The notes beneath the pieces were generated by a model. The model saw only the letters and a list, made by a program, of their open reading frames with translations. It was not told where the DNA came from and ran no database searches. A program made the position numbers and the translations under genes. Of a stretch of DNA of 64,000 bases, positions 9,942 to 18,663 are shown piece after piece. Origin of the DNA: Phycisphaerales bacterium. GTDB taxonomy: Bacteria; Planctomycetota; Phycisphaerae; UBA1845; UTPLA1. Where the stretch lies: NCBI GenBank assembly GCA_020639075.1, contig JACKHI010000001.1, forward strand, positions 2,728,001-2,792,000, given 5' to 3'. Every line of letters begins with the position of its first letter. The first letter of the stretch is position 1.

Positions 9942-11840
9942 ATGTCATTCATTCATCGAGGCTCAATTCGATTCGTGTCCGCCCTGTGTGTCGCGCTGAC
10001 TTCGGTTTCGTGCGATAAGCAACCGCCGGCCAACCCTCAGAAAATTGAATCAGACGGGGCCGACGCCTCGGGGAAGACAGGCGACGACAAAGTTCGACCG
10101 CCGGAGCCGGATTCCGAGTCTCCATCCGACCCGATCGGCGAGTCCCCGGGGTTAGAGGCCGCGGCGGACGGTGTACCGACAATCGACCTGAGGGATGTTC
10201 CCGACAGTCTCAGGGAGCGGATCGAGAAGATGCAGGCGGCGTGCCGAGAGGCCCCGAACAATACGAAGCGACTCGAGTCGCTCGCTGCCGCCTACGCCTC
10301 GATCAACGCGCCTGGTGCGGCCGCCGCGTGTTTCGATCGCGCCGCCGAGATCATCCCCGCAAATTTCAAATTTCATTACCTCGGCGGACTGCTTCACCTC
10401 CAGTCGGGTAACGCGACGGCTGCCCGACGGGCATTCGAGCGGGCAGCGGGGATCGATCCAAACTACGCGGCAGTCCACGTCAACCTGGGGCTTCTTGCAA
10501 TCGATGAGGATACGACGGCGGCACAGGAGCAATTCGAGCAGGCGACGAAACTGGACCCTTCGGACGAAATCGCCTGGTGGGGCTTGGGCCGATGTGCTCA
10601 GAAACAAAAAAAGCACGCCGAGGCCATCACCTGTTTTCGGCGGGCCCTGGACATCCTGCCGAATTATCGCGACGCCCAAAGCGGCGCGGCCGAGTCGTAT
10701 CGGGCCGTCGGGGACGACGATGCCGCGAAGCGAGTACTCGCCAATCACGAGAAGAGCATCAACGCCTCGATCGACAACGACCCCGTCCTGATGGCATTCA
10801 GCCGGCTCTCAAAGTCTGACGAGGAACTCGTGGATATGGCGATGCGCCAAGCCGAAGCGGGAAATCGACGTCGAGCCATCCAGGCCCTGGGCGCCATGAC
10901 CTTGCTCGGCCGCGACGGATTCACCGTCCGGCGGGCGCTGGGGATCCTGTTCCTCGATCAGGGCGAGACTTCGCTCTCCATTGATGAATTCACAAAAGCA
11001 CTCAACTTCAATCCGGACTCGGCGGAGGTCCACTCGCTGATCGCCAACGCATATACCGAGTTGGGGCAGCAAGATCAGGCCCAGACGCATCTGGAGCGTG
11101 CGCAGGCACTGGCCCCGGAAGACCCGAATGTACTTTCGGTCATCGCGACGCTGAAACTCGCACAGGGCAACGCTGCCGAAGCGGAGAAGATCTTCAAACA
11201 GGCGATTGAGAAAGCGCCGAACAACCCGAATGTCCTCTACCGCGCGTCAAAGGCGTCGATCGTGCTTAACGACCTCGACGAGGCCCGACGGCGCCTCTCA
11301 CAATGCATCGCGCTGGCACCCGACTACCCGGCAGCCCTCTACGCGCTCGGATTGATCGAGCTACAGGCCGGGAAACGCGACGACGCCCAGACGTTGTGGC
11401 GGAAGATCGTCGATTCCGGAGCAGCGTTTCCGGACGCATACCTCGGGCTCGCCGTGTTTTCGAGCCAGGCGTCCGATGACACGAACGCAGCGGAGTTCCT
11501 TCGCAAGGGCTTGGCAAAGAGCCCGCAATCCGCGGCGCTCGCAAACGCCCTCGCATGGACGTTGGCAACCACTCCAAATGACGAACTTCGAGATCCAAAA
11601 CAGGCCGTCAAACTATCGGATTACGCCTGCCGCTTGACCGAGCACTCCAATCATGAATTCCTCGACACTCTCTCCGTGTCGCTGGCTGCAGACGGAGCGT
11701 TTGAACCTGCAAAAAAGGCACTGGAAGAAGCGATCAGAATCGCCGAGGCTGCCGGGGCCAGGCCCGAGCAGATCGACCAATACTCGAAACGCCTCGCGCT
11801 ATTCAAAGAGAACAAGCCGTTCGTCCGGCCCGCCGAGTAA
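9942..11840 (+). CDS. TPR lipoprotein, divergent from the cytochrome block
   Basis: The ATG at 9942 is preferred over an upstream start because it has a GAGGA site and opens a lipoprotein signal, MSFIHRGSIRFVSALCVALT followed by SVSC, with the lipidated Cys at residue 24. The 632-residue protein has an acidic, Pro-rich linker (residues ~25-75). Long TPR arrays follow (AVHVNLGLLAIDEDTTAAQEQ, AEVHSLIANAYTELGQQDQA, PNVLYRASKASIVLNDLDEA), about ten or more units. It resembles the TPR lipoprotein at 6388-7842, and its divergent position suggests it belongs to the same envelope system. A scaffold or assembly role is inferred; no catalytic motif is seen. Confidence 0.85.
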   Translation: MSFIHRGSIRFVSALCVALTSVSCDKQPPANPQKIESDGADASGKTGDDKVRPPEPDSESPSDPIGESPGLEAAADGVPTIDLRDVPDSLRERIEKMQAACREAPNNTKRLESLAAAYASINAPGAAAACFDRAAEIIPANFKFHYLGGLLHLQSGNATAARRAFERAAGIDPNYAAVHVNLGLLAIDEDTTAAQEQFEQATKLDPSDEIAWWGLGRCAQKQKKHAEAITCFRRALDILPNYRDAQSGAAESYRAVGDDDAAKRVLANHEKSINASIDNDPVLMAFSRLSKSDEELVDMAMRQAEAGNRRRAIQALGAMTLLGRDGFTVRRALGILFLDQGETSLSIDEFTKALNFNPDSAEVHSLIANAYTELGQQDQAQTHLERAQALAPEDPNVLSVIATLKLAQGNAAEAEKIFKQAIEKAPNNPNVLYRASKASIVLNDLDEARRRLSQCIALAPDYPAALYALGLIELQAGKRDDAQTLWRKIVDSGAAFPDAYLGLAVFSSQASDDTNAAEFLRKGLAKSPQSAALANALAWTLATTPNDELRDPKQAVKLSDYACRLTEHSNHEFLDTLSVSLAADGAFEPAKKALEEAIRIAEAAGARPEQIDQYSKRLALFKENKPFVRPAE

Positions 11841-12196
11841 GGTAACGCGGAGTTCCGTACCGCGACCCGAAAGGGCCTCTCAGAGAATAACCTAGCCTTT
11901 CAAGGTCTGGTTTGCAGTGTGAGTATCACCATTGCCGTCCCGCAGGGCAGCGCCGTGAACTGCATGCGATGGCGGCAGTTCTATTCAGAGCCGACGCGTC
12001 CCCGCGGCGACGTTCGGCGAGTCATCGCTTGCATCGCCTAGCGCGAAGTCAGTACCAGGCTGGATGGATTGACTGTCGCATGCTCGCAATACTCCGCCCT
12101 GAGGACCGGGCGGCACTGACGGGAAGACGCTCCATAATACCGAAAGCGCGATTTCTCGCCTTCGATTCACAGCGTTGCCCGCTGGGACGGGGCGCG
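11841..12196. other. Intergenic DNA with two interspersed repeat copies
   Basis: No supported gene is present. It contains a 16-base segment, 11932-11947, that recurs at 59304-59319. It also contains a 27-base segment, 11983-12009, that recurs exactly at 43930-43956. Confidence 0.5.
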
Positions 12197-12244
12197 TAAA
12201 AAGAACGGGCGGTCGCCGGACATTTGTCGGCAACCGCCCGTTTT
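12197..12244 (-). terminator. Rho-independent terminator of the PEP-CTERM gene
   Basis: An inverted repeat, 12204-12218 against 12228-12242, forms a 15-base GC-rich stem with one mismatch and a 9-base loop. On the minus strand it is followed by TTCTTTTTACG. It lies 50 bases past the stop at 12294. Confidence 0.8.
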
Positions 12245-12293
12245 GAATGACTCTCAGGTTCGCCTGAGGATCAGGCGACCCATCGATGACCGC

Positions 12294-13340
12294 TTAGCGG
12301 CGTCGGCGAATCAGGCCAACGACACCCAGAGCGAGCAGCATCGCTGTGCCCGGTTCCGGCGTGACGCGGACGTTGTCCACCTGCGAGTACCAATCCCAGC
12401 TGTCGCCGGAGTAGCGGAACTCAACCGTCGCCGTTTCACCGGCAAACGCGCTGAGATCGAGGCTGAAGCTGTCACCGGCCGAACCACCGGCATTGCCGGC
12501 GTTGAGCAGCGAAACGAGGCTGACGTCGCCGGAGCCCGACGTGTGCAGAATCGCTTCGAAGTTGCTGCCGAGGTTGCGATGGCGATAGTCGAAGCTCAGC
12601 TCATAACCGCCGGCGATCGCGAAGGAAGGCGTGATGAGCGAACCGTCGTACGGAGCCGTATTCGGGCTGCCGTTGTAGAAGTCCGAGTCCATATTGGCCG
12701 CGAAGCCCGAACCGCCGGTCTCATTGGCTCGACCCGTGTCAGCCGTCGTGTCCCAACCGAACGTGCCGGCGCCGCCGAGGTTGTCGACCGTGCTCCAGCT
12801 GGCGGGGATGCCGCCTTCGAATTCTTCGCAAAGCACGTCCGTGCCGAGGCAGGTCGGAACGAAGAGGTCCAGCGTCAGGTCGACATCGTAAGCGCCTTCG
12901 GCGGCGTTGGCCGTCGTGCCGAATCCGTCGATCGCCAGGTAGTACGTGCCGGGGCCGAACGTTCCGAGCGAGCCGTTCTCGTCAACGAAGCCGATCAGGC
13001 TATTCGAAACTTCCCAGGTGCCGTCGTTCGTCGTGATCAGATCGCTCAAGAGGATGTGATCGTGGTCGACGCCGCCCGTCGTGTTCGACGTGATTCCCAG
13101 GTTGTACGTGTCCGTCAGCGTGAACTGATACACGTGCTCGCCGTTGTTGTACGTCCACGTGGCACCGGGCGTACCCGTGTACCGCTGGCCGTTGTTGTTG
13201 GCGCCTGTCGTGTCGCCGACCAGGTTCTGGGTCGTGGAAATCGAACCCAGATTGAAGTCGACCGACAAGTCGGCCTTGACTGCAGCTGTCCAACTCAGGG
13301 CAGCCACGGCCGCCAGGGCCATCGTCTTCGATACTCGCAT
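12294..13340 (-). CDS. PEP-CTERM sorting-domain exported protein
   Basis: This 348-residue protein has a signal peptide (MRVSKTMALAAVAALSWTAAVKA). The first ~150-residue beta domain resembles a bacterial pre-peptidase C-terminal domain (TYYLAIDGFGTTANAAEGAYDVDLTLDLF in two halves). The second domain (~residues 165-315) has the look of a MAM or cleaved-adhesin jelly roll (FEGGIPASWSTVDN, SQVDNVRV). The C-terminus is a canonical PEP-CTERM signal: PEP, a hydrophobic stretch, then RRRR. The protein should be exported and then processed by an exosortase, which is not in this window. A strong GAGGAGGACA ribosome site precedes the ATG, and a terminator follows. The ligand is unknown. Confidence 0.88.
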   Translation of the reverse strand: MRVSKTMALAAVAALSWTAAVKADLSVDFNLGSISTTQNLVGDTTGANNNGQRYTGTPGATWTYNNGEHVYQFTLTDTYNLGITSNTTGGVDHDHILLSDLITTNDGTWEVSNSLIGFVDENGSLGTFGPGTYYLAIDGFGTTANAAEGAYDVDLTLDLFVPTCLGTDVLCEEFEGGIPASWSTVDNLGGAGTFGWDTTADTGRANETGGSGFAANMDSDFYNGSPNTAPYDGSLITPSFAIAGGYELSFDYRHRNLGSNFEAILHTSGSGDVSLVSLLNAGNAGGSAGDSFSLDLSAFAGETATVEFRYSGDSWDWYSQVDNVRVTPEPGTAMLLALGVVGLIRRRR

Positions 13341-13862
13341 GTTCTTGTCCTCCTCTTCCCCTCATCCCAAGCGAGGGAATCACCAAATGTAGAAATTGCT
13401 TGCGTCCACTATTCCCAAAGCCGCCCGAACGGACGACCCACGATAACACGCTTGAAACGGGCCGGCTCAATTTCCGCCAAAGTGCCCGATCAATACTGAA
13501 AACCGCATTCTCTGGATTAGCCGCGCAAGAAATGTAGCGCTTCTTTCACCACATGAATGGTGCGCGTGCTTTCCCGTCCAACGATTCAAACCCCAATCTA
13601 CCGGAGGCGACAGCAGGAATTCAAGAGAGTCGGTGACTTTTTTAACTAGATTTTTATCCGTCATGGGAATATTTGAGGTGCGAGACGGATTCGGGATTCT
13701 CGCCGAATCGCGACGCCAACCCTGCCCACGGCCACCATAAACTATTGCCAAAAAAGGCCTTACAGACCGCCTTAAAACTACACAAAGACCTTGGCGGATG
13801 GCTACAATGAGCAATCACCCGTACGCTGGGCATTGACTATTTGGAACAGGGGGCCTTTCTGG
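13341..13862. other. Divergent promoter region between PEP-CTERM gene and uvrB
   Basis: About 520 bases hold no supported gene. An AT-rich stretch lies around 13636-13680. No LexA-like box was recognised. Promoters for both neighbours presumably lie here. Confidence 0.35.
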
Positions 13863-15845
13863 ATGGAACGCTTCAATATCGTCAGCGAGATGTCGCCGGC
13901 AGGTGACCAGCCCGCCGCGATCGAGGCCCTCGTCAGCGGTTTTCGGGATCGCGGCAAGCGTGCTCAGACGCTCCTCGGCGTGACCGGATCGGGCAAGACG
14001 TTCACGATGGCGAATGTCATCGAGCGGATCAACAAGCCGACGCTCGTCATCTCCCACAACAAAACACTCGCGGCGCAGCTATACGAGGAATTCAAGGAGC
14101 TGTTTCCTGACAACTGCGTCGAGTACTTCGTCAGCTACTACGACTACTACCAGCCCGAAGCCTACATCGCCGCACGCGACATCTATATAGAAAAGGACGC
14201 TTCGCGAAACGACGACCTCGATCGCCTCCGGCTCGCCGCCACCAGCGCCCTCGTCTCCCGCAACGACACGTTGATCGTCGCCAGCGTCTCCTGCATCTTC
14301 GGCCTCGGCTCCCCCGACGCCTACAAGGCCAGCGTCATCGATCTGCGAGTCGGCAAGGAGATCGAACGCGACGAGCTGCTCAGCAAGTTCGTTAACCTGC
14401 AGTACGACCGGAACGACATGGACCTCAAACGCGGCACCTTCCGCGTCCGCGGCGACGTCGTCGAGCTCTACCCGGCCTACGACGAACTGGCCTATCGGAT
14501 CGAGCTGTTCGGCGACGACATCGAGAAGCTCGCGATCATCAATCCGCTCACGGGCGCGACGATCGAAGACGTCGAACAACTTTACGTCTACCCGGCAGTC
14601 CACTACGTGATGCCGCAGGACCGCGTCGAAGAGGCCGTCGCCAACATCAAGGAAGAACTCGAACAGCGCCTGATGGAACTGCGACGCCAGGGCAAGCTCC
14701 TCGAGGCCCAGCGGCTCGCGGCCCGTACCAAGTACGACATGGAGATGATGCTCGAAGTCGGCTACTGCTCCGGTATCGAGAACTACTCTCGCCATCTGGC
14801 GGGAACCGAGCCAGGCTCCAAACCCTACACGCTCGTCGACTACTTCCCCGAGGACTTCCTGCTCGTCGTGGATGAGGCCCATGTGACGATCCCGCAGATC
14901 GGCGCGATGTACAACGGCGATCGGGCCCGCAAGGAAGTCCTCGTCGAACATGGCTTCCGCCTGCCCAGCGCCCTCGATAATCGCCCCATGAAATTCGAGG
15001 AATTCGAGGCCATGTGGAAGCAGGTCGTCTTCGTCTCAGCGACGCCGGGCCCCTACGAACTGAAGCAATCCGGCGGCGAAGTCGTTGAGCAGGTCGTCCG
15101 GCCGACGGGGCTGCTCGATCCGCCGATCACGATCAAGCCGGCCCGAGGTCAGGTCCCCGACTTGCTGCACCAGATCCAGACTCGTGCCCAGGCCGGCGAA
15201 CGGACCCTCGTAACGACGCTGACCAAGCGACTGGCCGAGGATCTGAGCGACTACTTCAAACAGGCCGGGATCAAGTGCGCTTACCTGCACAGCGAAATCG
15301 ATACCGTGGATCGCGTGAAGGTGTTGCGCGAGCTGCGCGAGGGCAAGTTCGACGTCGTCGTCGGCGTCAATCTTTTGCGCGAGGGTCTCGACTTGCCCGA
15401 GGTCTCGCTCGTCGCCATCCTCGACGCCGACAAGCAGGGATTCCTTCGCAGCGCGACCAGCCTGATCCAGACGATCGGTCGCTGCGCCCGCAACGTCAAC
15501 GCGGAAGTCTTCATGTACGCGGACAAAGTGACGGAAGCGATGCAGACGGCGATCGACGAAACGTCCCGCCGCCGAGCGCTCCAGGAAGCATACAACAAGG
15601 AACACGGCATCACGCCCGCGACGATCAACAAGGCGATCCGCAAGGGGCTGGAAGATCAGATCGCCGCCCGCAAGACCGCCCGCGCCGCCATCCGCGCCAG
15701 CGAAGAGGTCTACGACGCCACGGAATCGATCGCCGACCTGGAGAAACGCATGTTCGAATCCGCCGAGGCGCTCGATTTCGAGACGGCGGCACAACTTCGC
15801 GATCGGATCAAGGCGTTGAAGGAGTCGCCGACGCTGTTTTCGTAA
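13863..15845 (+). CDS. uvrB: UvrABC excinuclease subunit B
   Basis: UvrB is the damage-verifying helicase-like subunit of nucleotide excision repair and acts with UvrA and UvrC in the cytoplasm. The protein is ~660 residues, the family norm. Visible features are Walker A (GVTGSGKTFTMANV), the YYDYYQPEAY beta-hairpin that clamps DNA, the helicase motif VVDEAHVTIPQIGAMYNGD, motif VI region QTIGRCARN, and a C-terminal UVR domain (IADLEKRMFESAEALDFETAAQLRD) that contacts UvrC. The ATG at 13863 was chosen over an upstream start because AGGGGG sits 9 bases before it and homology begins there (MERFNIVSEMSPAGDQP). It appears monocistronic. Confidence 0.97.
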   Translation: MERFNIVSEMSPAGDQPAAIEALVSGFRDRGKRAQTLLGVTGSGKTFTMANVIERINKPTLVISHNKTLAAQLYEEFKELFPDNCVEYFVSYYDYYQPEAYIAARDIYIEKDASRNDDLDRLRLAATSALVSRNDTLIVASVSCIFGLGSPDAYKASVIDLRVGKEIERDELLSKFVNLQYDRNDMDLKRGTFRVRGDVVELYPAYDELAYRIELFGDDIEKLAIINPLTGATIEDVEQLYVYPAVHYVMPQDRVEEAVANIKEELEQRLMELRRQGKLLEAQRLAARTKYDMEMMLEVGYCSGIENYSRHLAGTEPGSKPYTLVDYFPEDFLLVVDEAHVTIPQIGAMYNGDRARKEVLVEHGFRLPSALDNRPMKFEEFEAMWKQVVFVSATPGPYELKQSGGEVVEQVVRPTGLLDPPITIKPARGQVPDLLHQIQTRAQAGERTLVTTLTKRLAEDLSDYFKQAGIKCAYLHSEIDTVDRVKVLRELREGKFDVVVGVNLLREGLDLPEVSLVAILDADKQGFLRSATSLIQTIGRCARNVNAEVFMYADKVTEAMQTAIDETSRRRALQEAYNKEHGITPATINKAIRKGLEDQIAARKTARAAIRASEEVYDATESIADLEKRMFESAEALDFETAAQLRDRIKALKESPTLFS

Positions 15846-15969
15846 GGCACGCCCAAATCGAGTTGCTTGTGTCCACCAATGCCGATCCGGCATATTGAAC
15901 ACTGCGGCGGATCGCGGAACGCGTCAACTCTAGCGGTCAGTCAGAGCAAACAACTTGGAGTCTGTCGGG

Positions 15970-16434
15970 ATGATTGTTGAGCACGAATTCGTTACGACGA
16001 TGTGCGAAGCGGATGCCGTGTCCGCGATTCGGCGCTCGCTCACGGATCTGGGCTTTGAATCGGCGGACGGCGATAACGCGACCCAATTCGAACGCTTGTT
16101 ACGCGAACAAAGCAGACTCGACCAGTTAAACAGCAAACTGAAATGTGGATTCGCGTTCGATCGCGGTCGGATTTCGATCGCACTCCAGCTCGAAACGCCG
16201 AGCCGAACCGGCGAGCACCACGAGAACCTCCTTCGGAGTCTTGCCGTGCTGATCGAGGAGGTGGTCGCAAAGGGCAAGCGATTCGAAATCGCCCGAAGAC
16301 AATGGGATGAGTGTGAGGCAGGATTTCGCGACCCTGTCCGGGTCAAGGCCATTCATGTCGTCTTACTGCTTGCGATGGCCGGGCTGTTGGCCTATTTCGT
16401 GATGTACGTCGGTTATCCGGCAACGCCTCGCTGA
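15970..16434 (+). CDS. Tail-anchored protein, paralogue of 18042-18506
   Basis: This 154-residue protein is of no recognised family. The ATG at 15970 (MIVEHEFVTT) has a GGAG nine bases upstream and aligns with the paralogue's start (MILEHDFITT). A TTG further upstream is less likely. The soluble N-terminal ~125 residues share with the paralogue the patterns DLGF, FDRGRISIALQLET and a central helix ending in LAVLIEEVV. A single C-terminal hydrophobic helix (~128-150) suggests a tail-anchored or Nin membrane protein. It opens a four-gene plus-strand cluster with two zinc-ribbon membrane proteins and a paralogue at the far end. Confidence 0.72.
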   Translation: MIVEHEFVTTMCEADAVSAIRRSLTDLGFESADGDNATQFERLLREQSRLDQLNSKLKCGFAFDRGRISIALQLETPSRTGEHHENLLRSLAVLIEEVVAKGKRFEIARRQWDECEAGFRDPVRVKAIHVVLLLAMAGLLAYFVMYVGYPATPR

Positions 16435-16551
16435 CCATTCCGGTCGCAGAGATCACTTGGTAGATTGAATTGCAGTCAAAGGTGCCGAGAGTTACGCTGC
16501 CCGCTGATTCGCCGGGGACTTTCACGTAGATTTGTGTCAAAGGAGTCGTAA

Positions 16552-17103
16552 ATGGCATTCGCCTGCCCACACTGCAATTCGGAAAACGCCGAGGGAGCCA
16601 GCTACTGCCGCTCCTGCGGAAAAGCACTTCCCAATCCGGCATCAACCGGTCCTCGCATCATCGAACCGTCCGGTTTCGCGACGACCGCGGCCGGATCGCG
16701 CGCCCAAACCGCCGAATTGCAGGCCCAGATCAAGAAAGCATCGGGGGCGTTGCTTGCCGTTGCGATCATTCAGTGGGCCGTTGGCGCGCTGCTCTACTTT
16801 CTGAGGGACCAATTCGCGGAAATACAGCAAATCGACCCGGATGGCATGAATATCGTCCTGGCCGCGGTCGCAATCATCGGTATCGTCTTCTTCGGTCTCT
16901 ATCTTTGGAGTCGCAAGAGTCCGTTTCCGGCCGCCGTCGTCGGTCTGGTTGTTTTTGTGACGCTTCATCTGGTAGAAGCCCTGATCGATCCGACGACGCT
17001 CTACAAGGGACTCCTTGTAAAGATCATCATCATCGCCATTCTCGTGGGTGCTGTGAGAGCCGGCGTCCGTTACCGAGCGATCAAACGCCAGACGGAACAA
17101 TAG
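16552..17103 (+). CDS. Zinc-ribbon membrane protein
   Basis: This 183-residue protein begins with a zinc ribbon (Cys5, Cys8, Cys19, Cys22: CPHC...CRSC). A short linker follows, then four predicted transmembrane segments (~66-84, 100-120, 124-144, 155-172), ending in a basic tail. An AAAGGAG site sits 6 bases before the ATG. Its position just before a zinc-ribbon CPBP protease and between two paralogous tail-anchored proteins suggests a shared membrane complex. No enzymatic residues are recognised. The zinc-ribbon-plus-TM plan is common among uncharacterised bacterial membrane proteins. Confidence 0.75.
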   Translation: MAFACPHCNSENAEGASYCRSCGKALPNPASTGPRIIEPSGFATTAAGSRAQTAELQAQIKKASGALLAVAIIQWAVGALLYFLRDQFAEIQQIDPDGMNIVLAAVAIIGIVFFGLYLWSRKSPFPAAVVGLVVFVTLHLVEALIDPTTLYKGLLVKIIIIAILVGAVRAGVRYRAIKRQTEQ

Positions 17104-17136
17104 CCGACCATTTTTCTTCCACGATAGGTCAACACG

Positions 17137-18045
17137 ATGCGCGACGACCCAGAACCGTCCCAGGTCCGACCTATCGACGGCGAGCGACCGGAGATCGACA
17201 ACCAGAATCCAACCGACCAATTGCCGCCAGCGCCGTCGACGCCGACGGACGACGTGCGACGAATGACCGTTCGGCCGCCCGTGGCGCTGCCCGCCCACTC
17301 GATAGCGTCCAGCGGTTCCGCCACAATGAAATTCTGCGACGTTTGCGGCGCAGCCTGGCAGCCGGAATGGGTTGCGTGCGCAGTGTGTTTGCAATCCGCA
17401 TTGCCGAAGCCTGCCGTCGGTCCCCGAATCTCCCTCGCGTCGCCGCTCGCTCTCTACTTCGTTTTGCTGTCGACGTTCATTCCGGGGGCATTTCTGCCGG
17501 ATACATTCGCGACGACCTTCGCGATTTCGCTTCTCGATTCGCTCATCGTGATCATCTGGTGTGTAGCGAGCTGGCGGGAGATCGTACCGCTTGTGCGCAG
17601 CGTTCCGACGGTCTTCAACATCACGGGTGCGATTCTGCTGGGCGTATTAACATTTACACTCGCTCACGTCAGCATGGGATGGATCATCGAGTGGTTCGGC
17701 ATCGAAGAGATTTATTACTACTCCGAGAGTTTTGGCTCGGAGTACGGCTGGGGCGTGGTCATCCTGCTGATTTGCATCCAACCCGCCTTGATCGAGGAAC
17801 TCGCATTTCGGGGCATTATTCTCGGCGGACTAAGAACTGCGATGGACGATCGCGACGCGGTCATTGTCAGCGCGATGATGTTCATGATCCTTCACGTGCA
17901 GGTATTCTCAATAGTCCACTTGTTACTCATGGGGATCTGCGCCGGCTACCTCCGGCTCAAGACCCGAAGCATCTGGCCTTGCGTTGCCCTGCACTTTACG
18001 CACAATTCCCTTGTCCTGTTATTTGAGTACATGCAGCTCCAATGA
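17137..18045 (+). CDS. CPBP (CAAX/Abi) family intramembrane metalloprotease with zinc ribbon
   Basis: This 302-residue protein has a Pro-rich cytoplasmic N-terminus, then a zinc-ribbon-like cluster (CDVCGAAWQPEWVACAVC, ~residues 65-85), then six or more hydrophobic helices. The CPBP signature is clear: EELAFRGIILGGLR gives the EExxxR motif, then FMILHVQVFS, and the last motif is HFTHN near the C-terminus. Family members are membrane-embedded metalloproteases that process prenylated or bacteriocin-related substrates; the substrate here is unknown. The stop overlaps the ATG of the next gene (ATGA at 18042-18045), which shows coupling. Confidence 0.87.
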   Translation: MRDDPEPSQVRPIDGERPEIDNQNPTDQLPPAPSTPTDDVRRMTVRPPVALPAHSIASSGSATMKFCDVCGAAWQPEWVACAVCLQSALPKPAVGPRISLASPLALYFVLLSTFIPGAFLPDTFATTFAISLLDSLIVIIWCVASWREIVPLVRSVPTVFNITGAILLGVLTFTLAHVSMGWIIEWFGIEEIYYYSESFGSEYGWGVVILLICIQPALIEELAFRGIILGGLRTAMDDRDAVIVSAMMFMILHVQVFSIVHLLLMGICAGYLRLKTRSIWPCVALHFTHNSLVLLFEYMQLQ

Positions 18046-18506
18046 TTCTGGAACACGACTTCATCACGACGCGACCGGAGGAAGACGCCTTCGCAACGAT
18101 TGGCAGGCTTCTTGCTGATCTCGGCTTCAAGGAGAAGCGTAACAGCGACGGCCGGGATTTCGTTCGCGGACTGAAGCGAGCATCCGCTGCGCGGCGGCCC
18201 AGCGACCTGCCGCAGACTGTGCGCGTTGAGTTCGATCGCGGCCGCGTCAGCCTCGGCATCGTCCTGGAGACGCACGGCGCTATCAAGCCGGCTCATCGAG
18301 AAATGCTGCATACGCTCGCTGTCGTTATCGAAAACGTCGTCAGCCGTGACGTCTCGCCGGACATCGCTCGCCGCCCCTGGGACTTATTCGAAGCGATTCA
18401 TAAGAAGCGCCGGGGATTCCTGGAAAACGTCATGTTGGTGATCCTCGTGCTGCTTCTTCTCGTCCTGCTCGTCGTGGCGATCGCCGTCAACCTGGGAGGC
18501 CGCTGA
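18042..18506 (+). CDS. Tail-anchored protein, paralogue of 15970-16434
   Basis: This 154-residue protein has the same length as its paralogue and the same layout: MILEHDFITT start, DLGF, FDRGRVSLGIVLETHG, LAVVIENVV, and a C-terminal transmembrane helix (~130-151). It is translationally coupled to the CPBP protease gene by a 4-base overlap, so the pair probably work together. No known family is recognised. Two paralogues flanking a protease gene suggest a duplicated substrate, adaptor or inhibitor, which is speculation. Confidence 0.72.
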   Translation: MILEHDFITTRPEEDAFATIGRLLADLGFKEKRNSDGRDFVRGLKRASAARRPSDLPQTVRVEFDRGRVSLGIVLETHGAIKPAHREMLHTLAVVIENVVSRDVSPDIARRPWDLFEAIHKKRRGFLENVMLVILVLLLLVLLVVAIAVNLGGR

Positions 18507-18547
18507 GACCAGCGGATCCTCCAGCACCGATGCCCACCAACATTCGC

Positions 18548-18553
18548 TATAAT
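18548..18553 (+). promoter_or_regulatory. Candidate -10 element upstream of the OPT gene
   Basis: There is a perfect TATAAT, but no recognisable -35 hexamer at the expected spacing. It would give a leader of about 100 bases before 18664. Confidence 0.3.
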
Positions 18554-18663
18554 GCGGATCCAATCGCATCCCCGGGTTTGAGGACACGCCGCGCGGCGGT
18601 TCGTCTTGGTGTCAGAATGTCGCCCGTCTCGCATGCGGTGCCGCGGAGTTCCCGCTCAACCCG

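Noticed and set aside
12243..13499. 418-codon plus-strand frame
   Set aside because: It lies opposite the PEP-CTERM gene, which has a signal peptide, sorting tail, ribosome site and terminator; the frame has no recognisable domain.
14079..15902. Long minus-strand frames
   Set aside because: They lie antisense to uvrB and show no domain.
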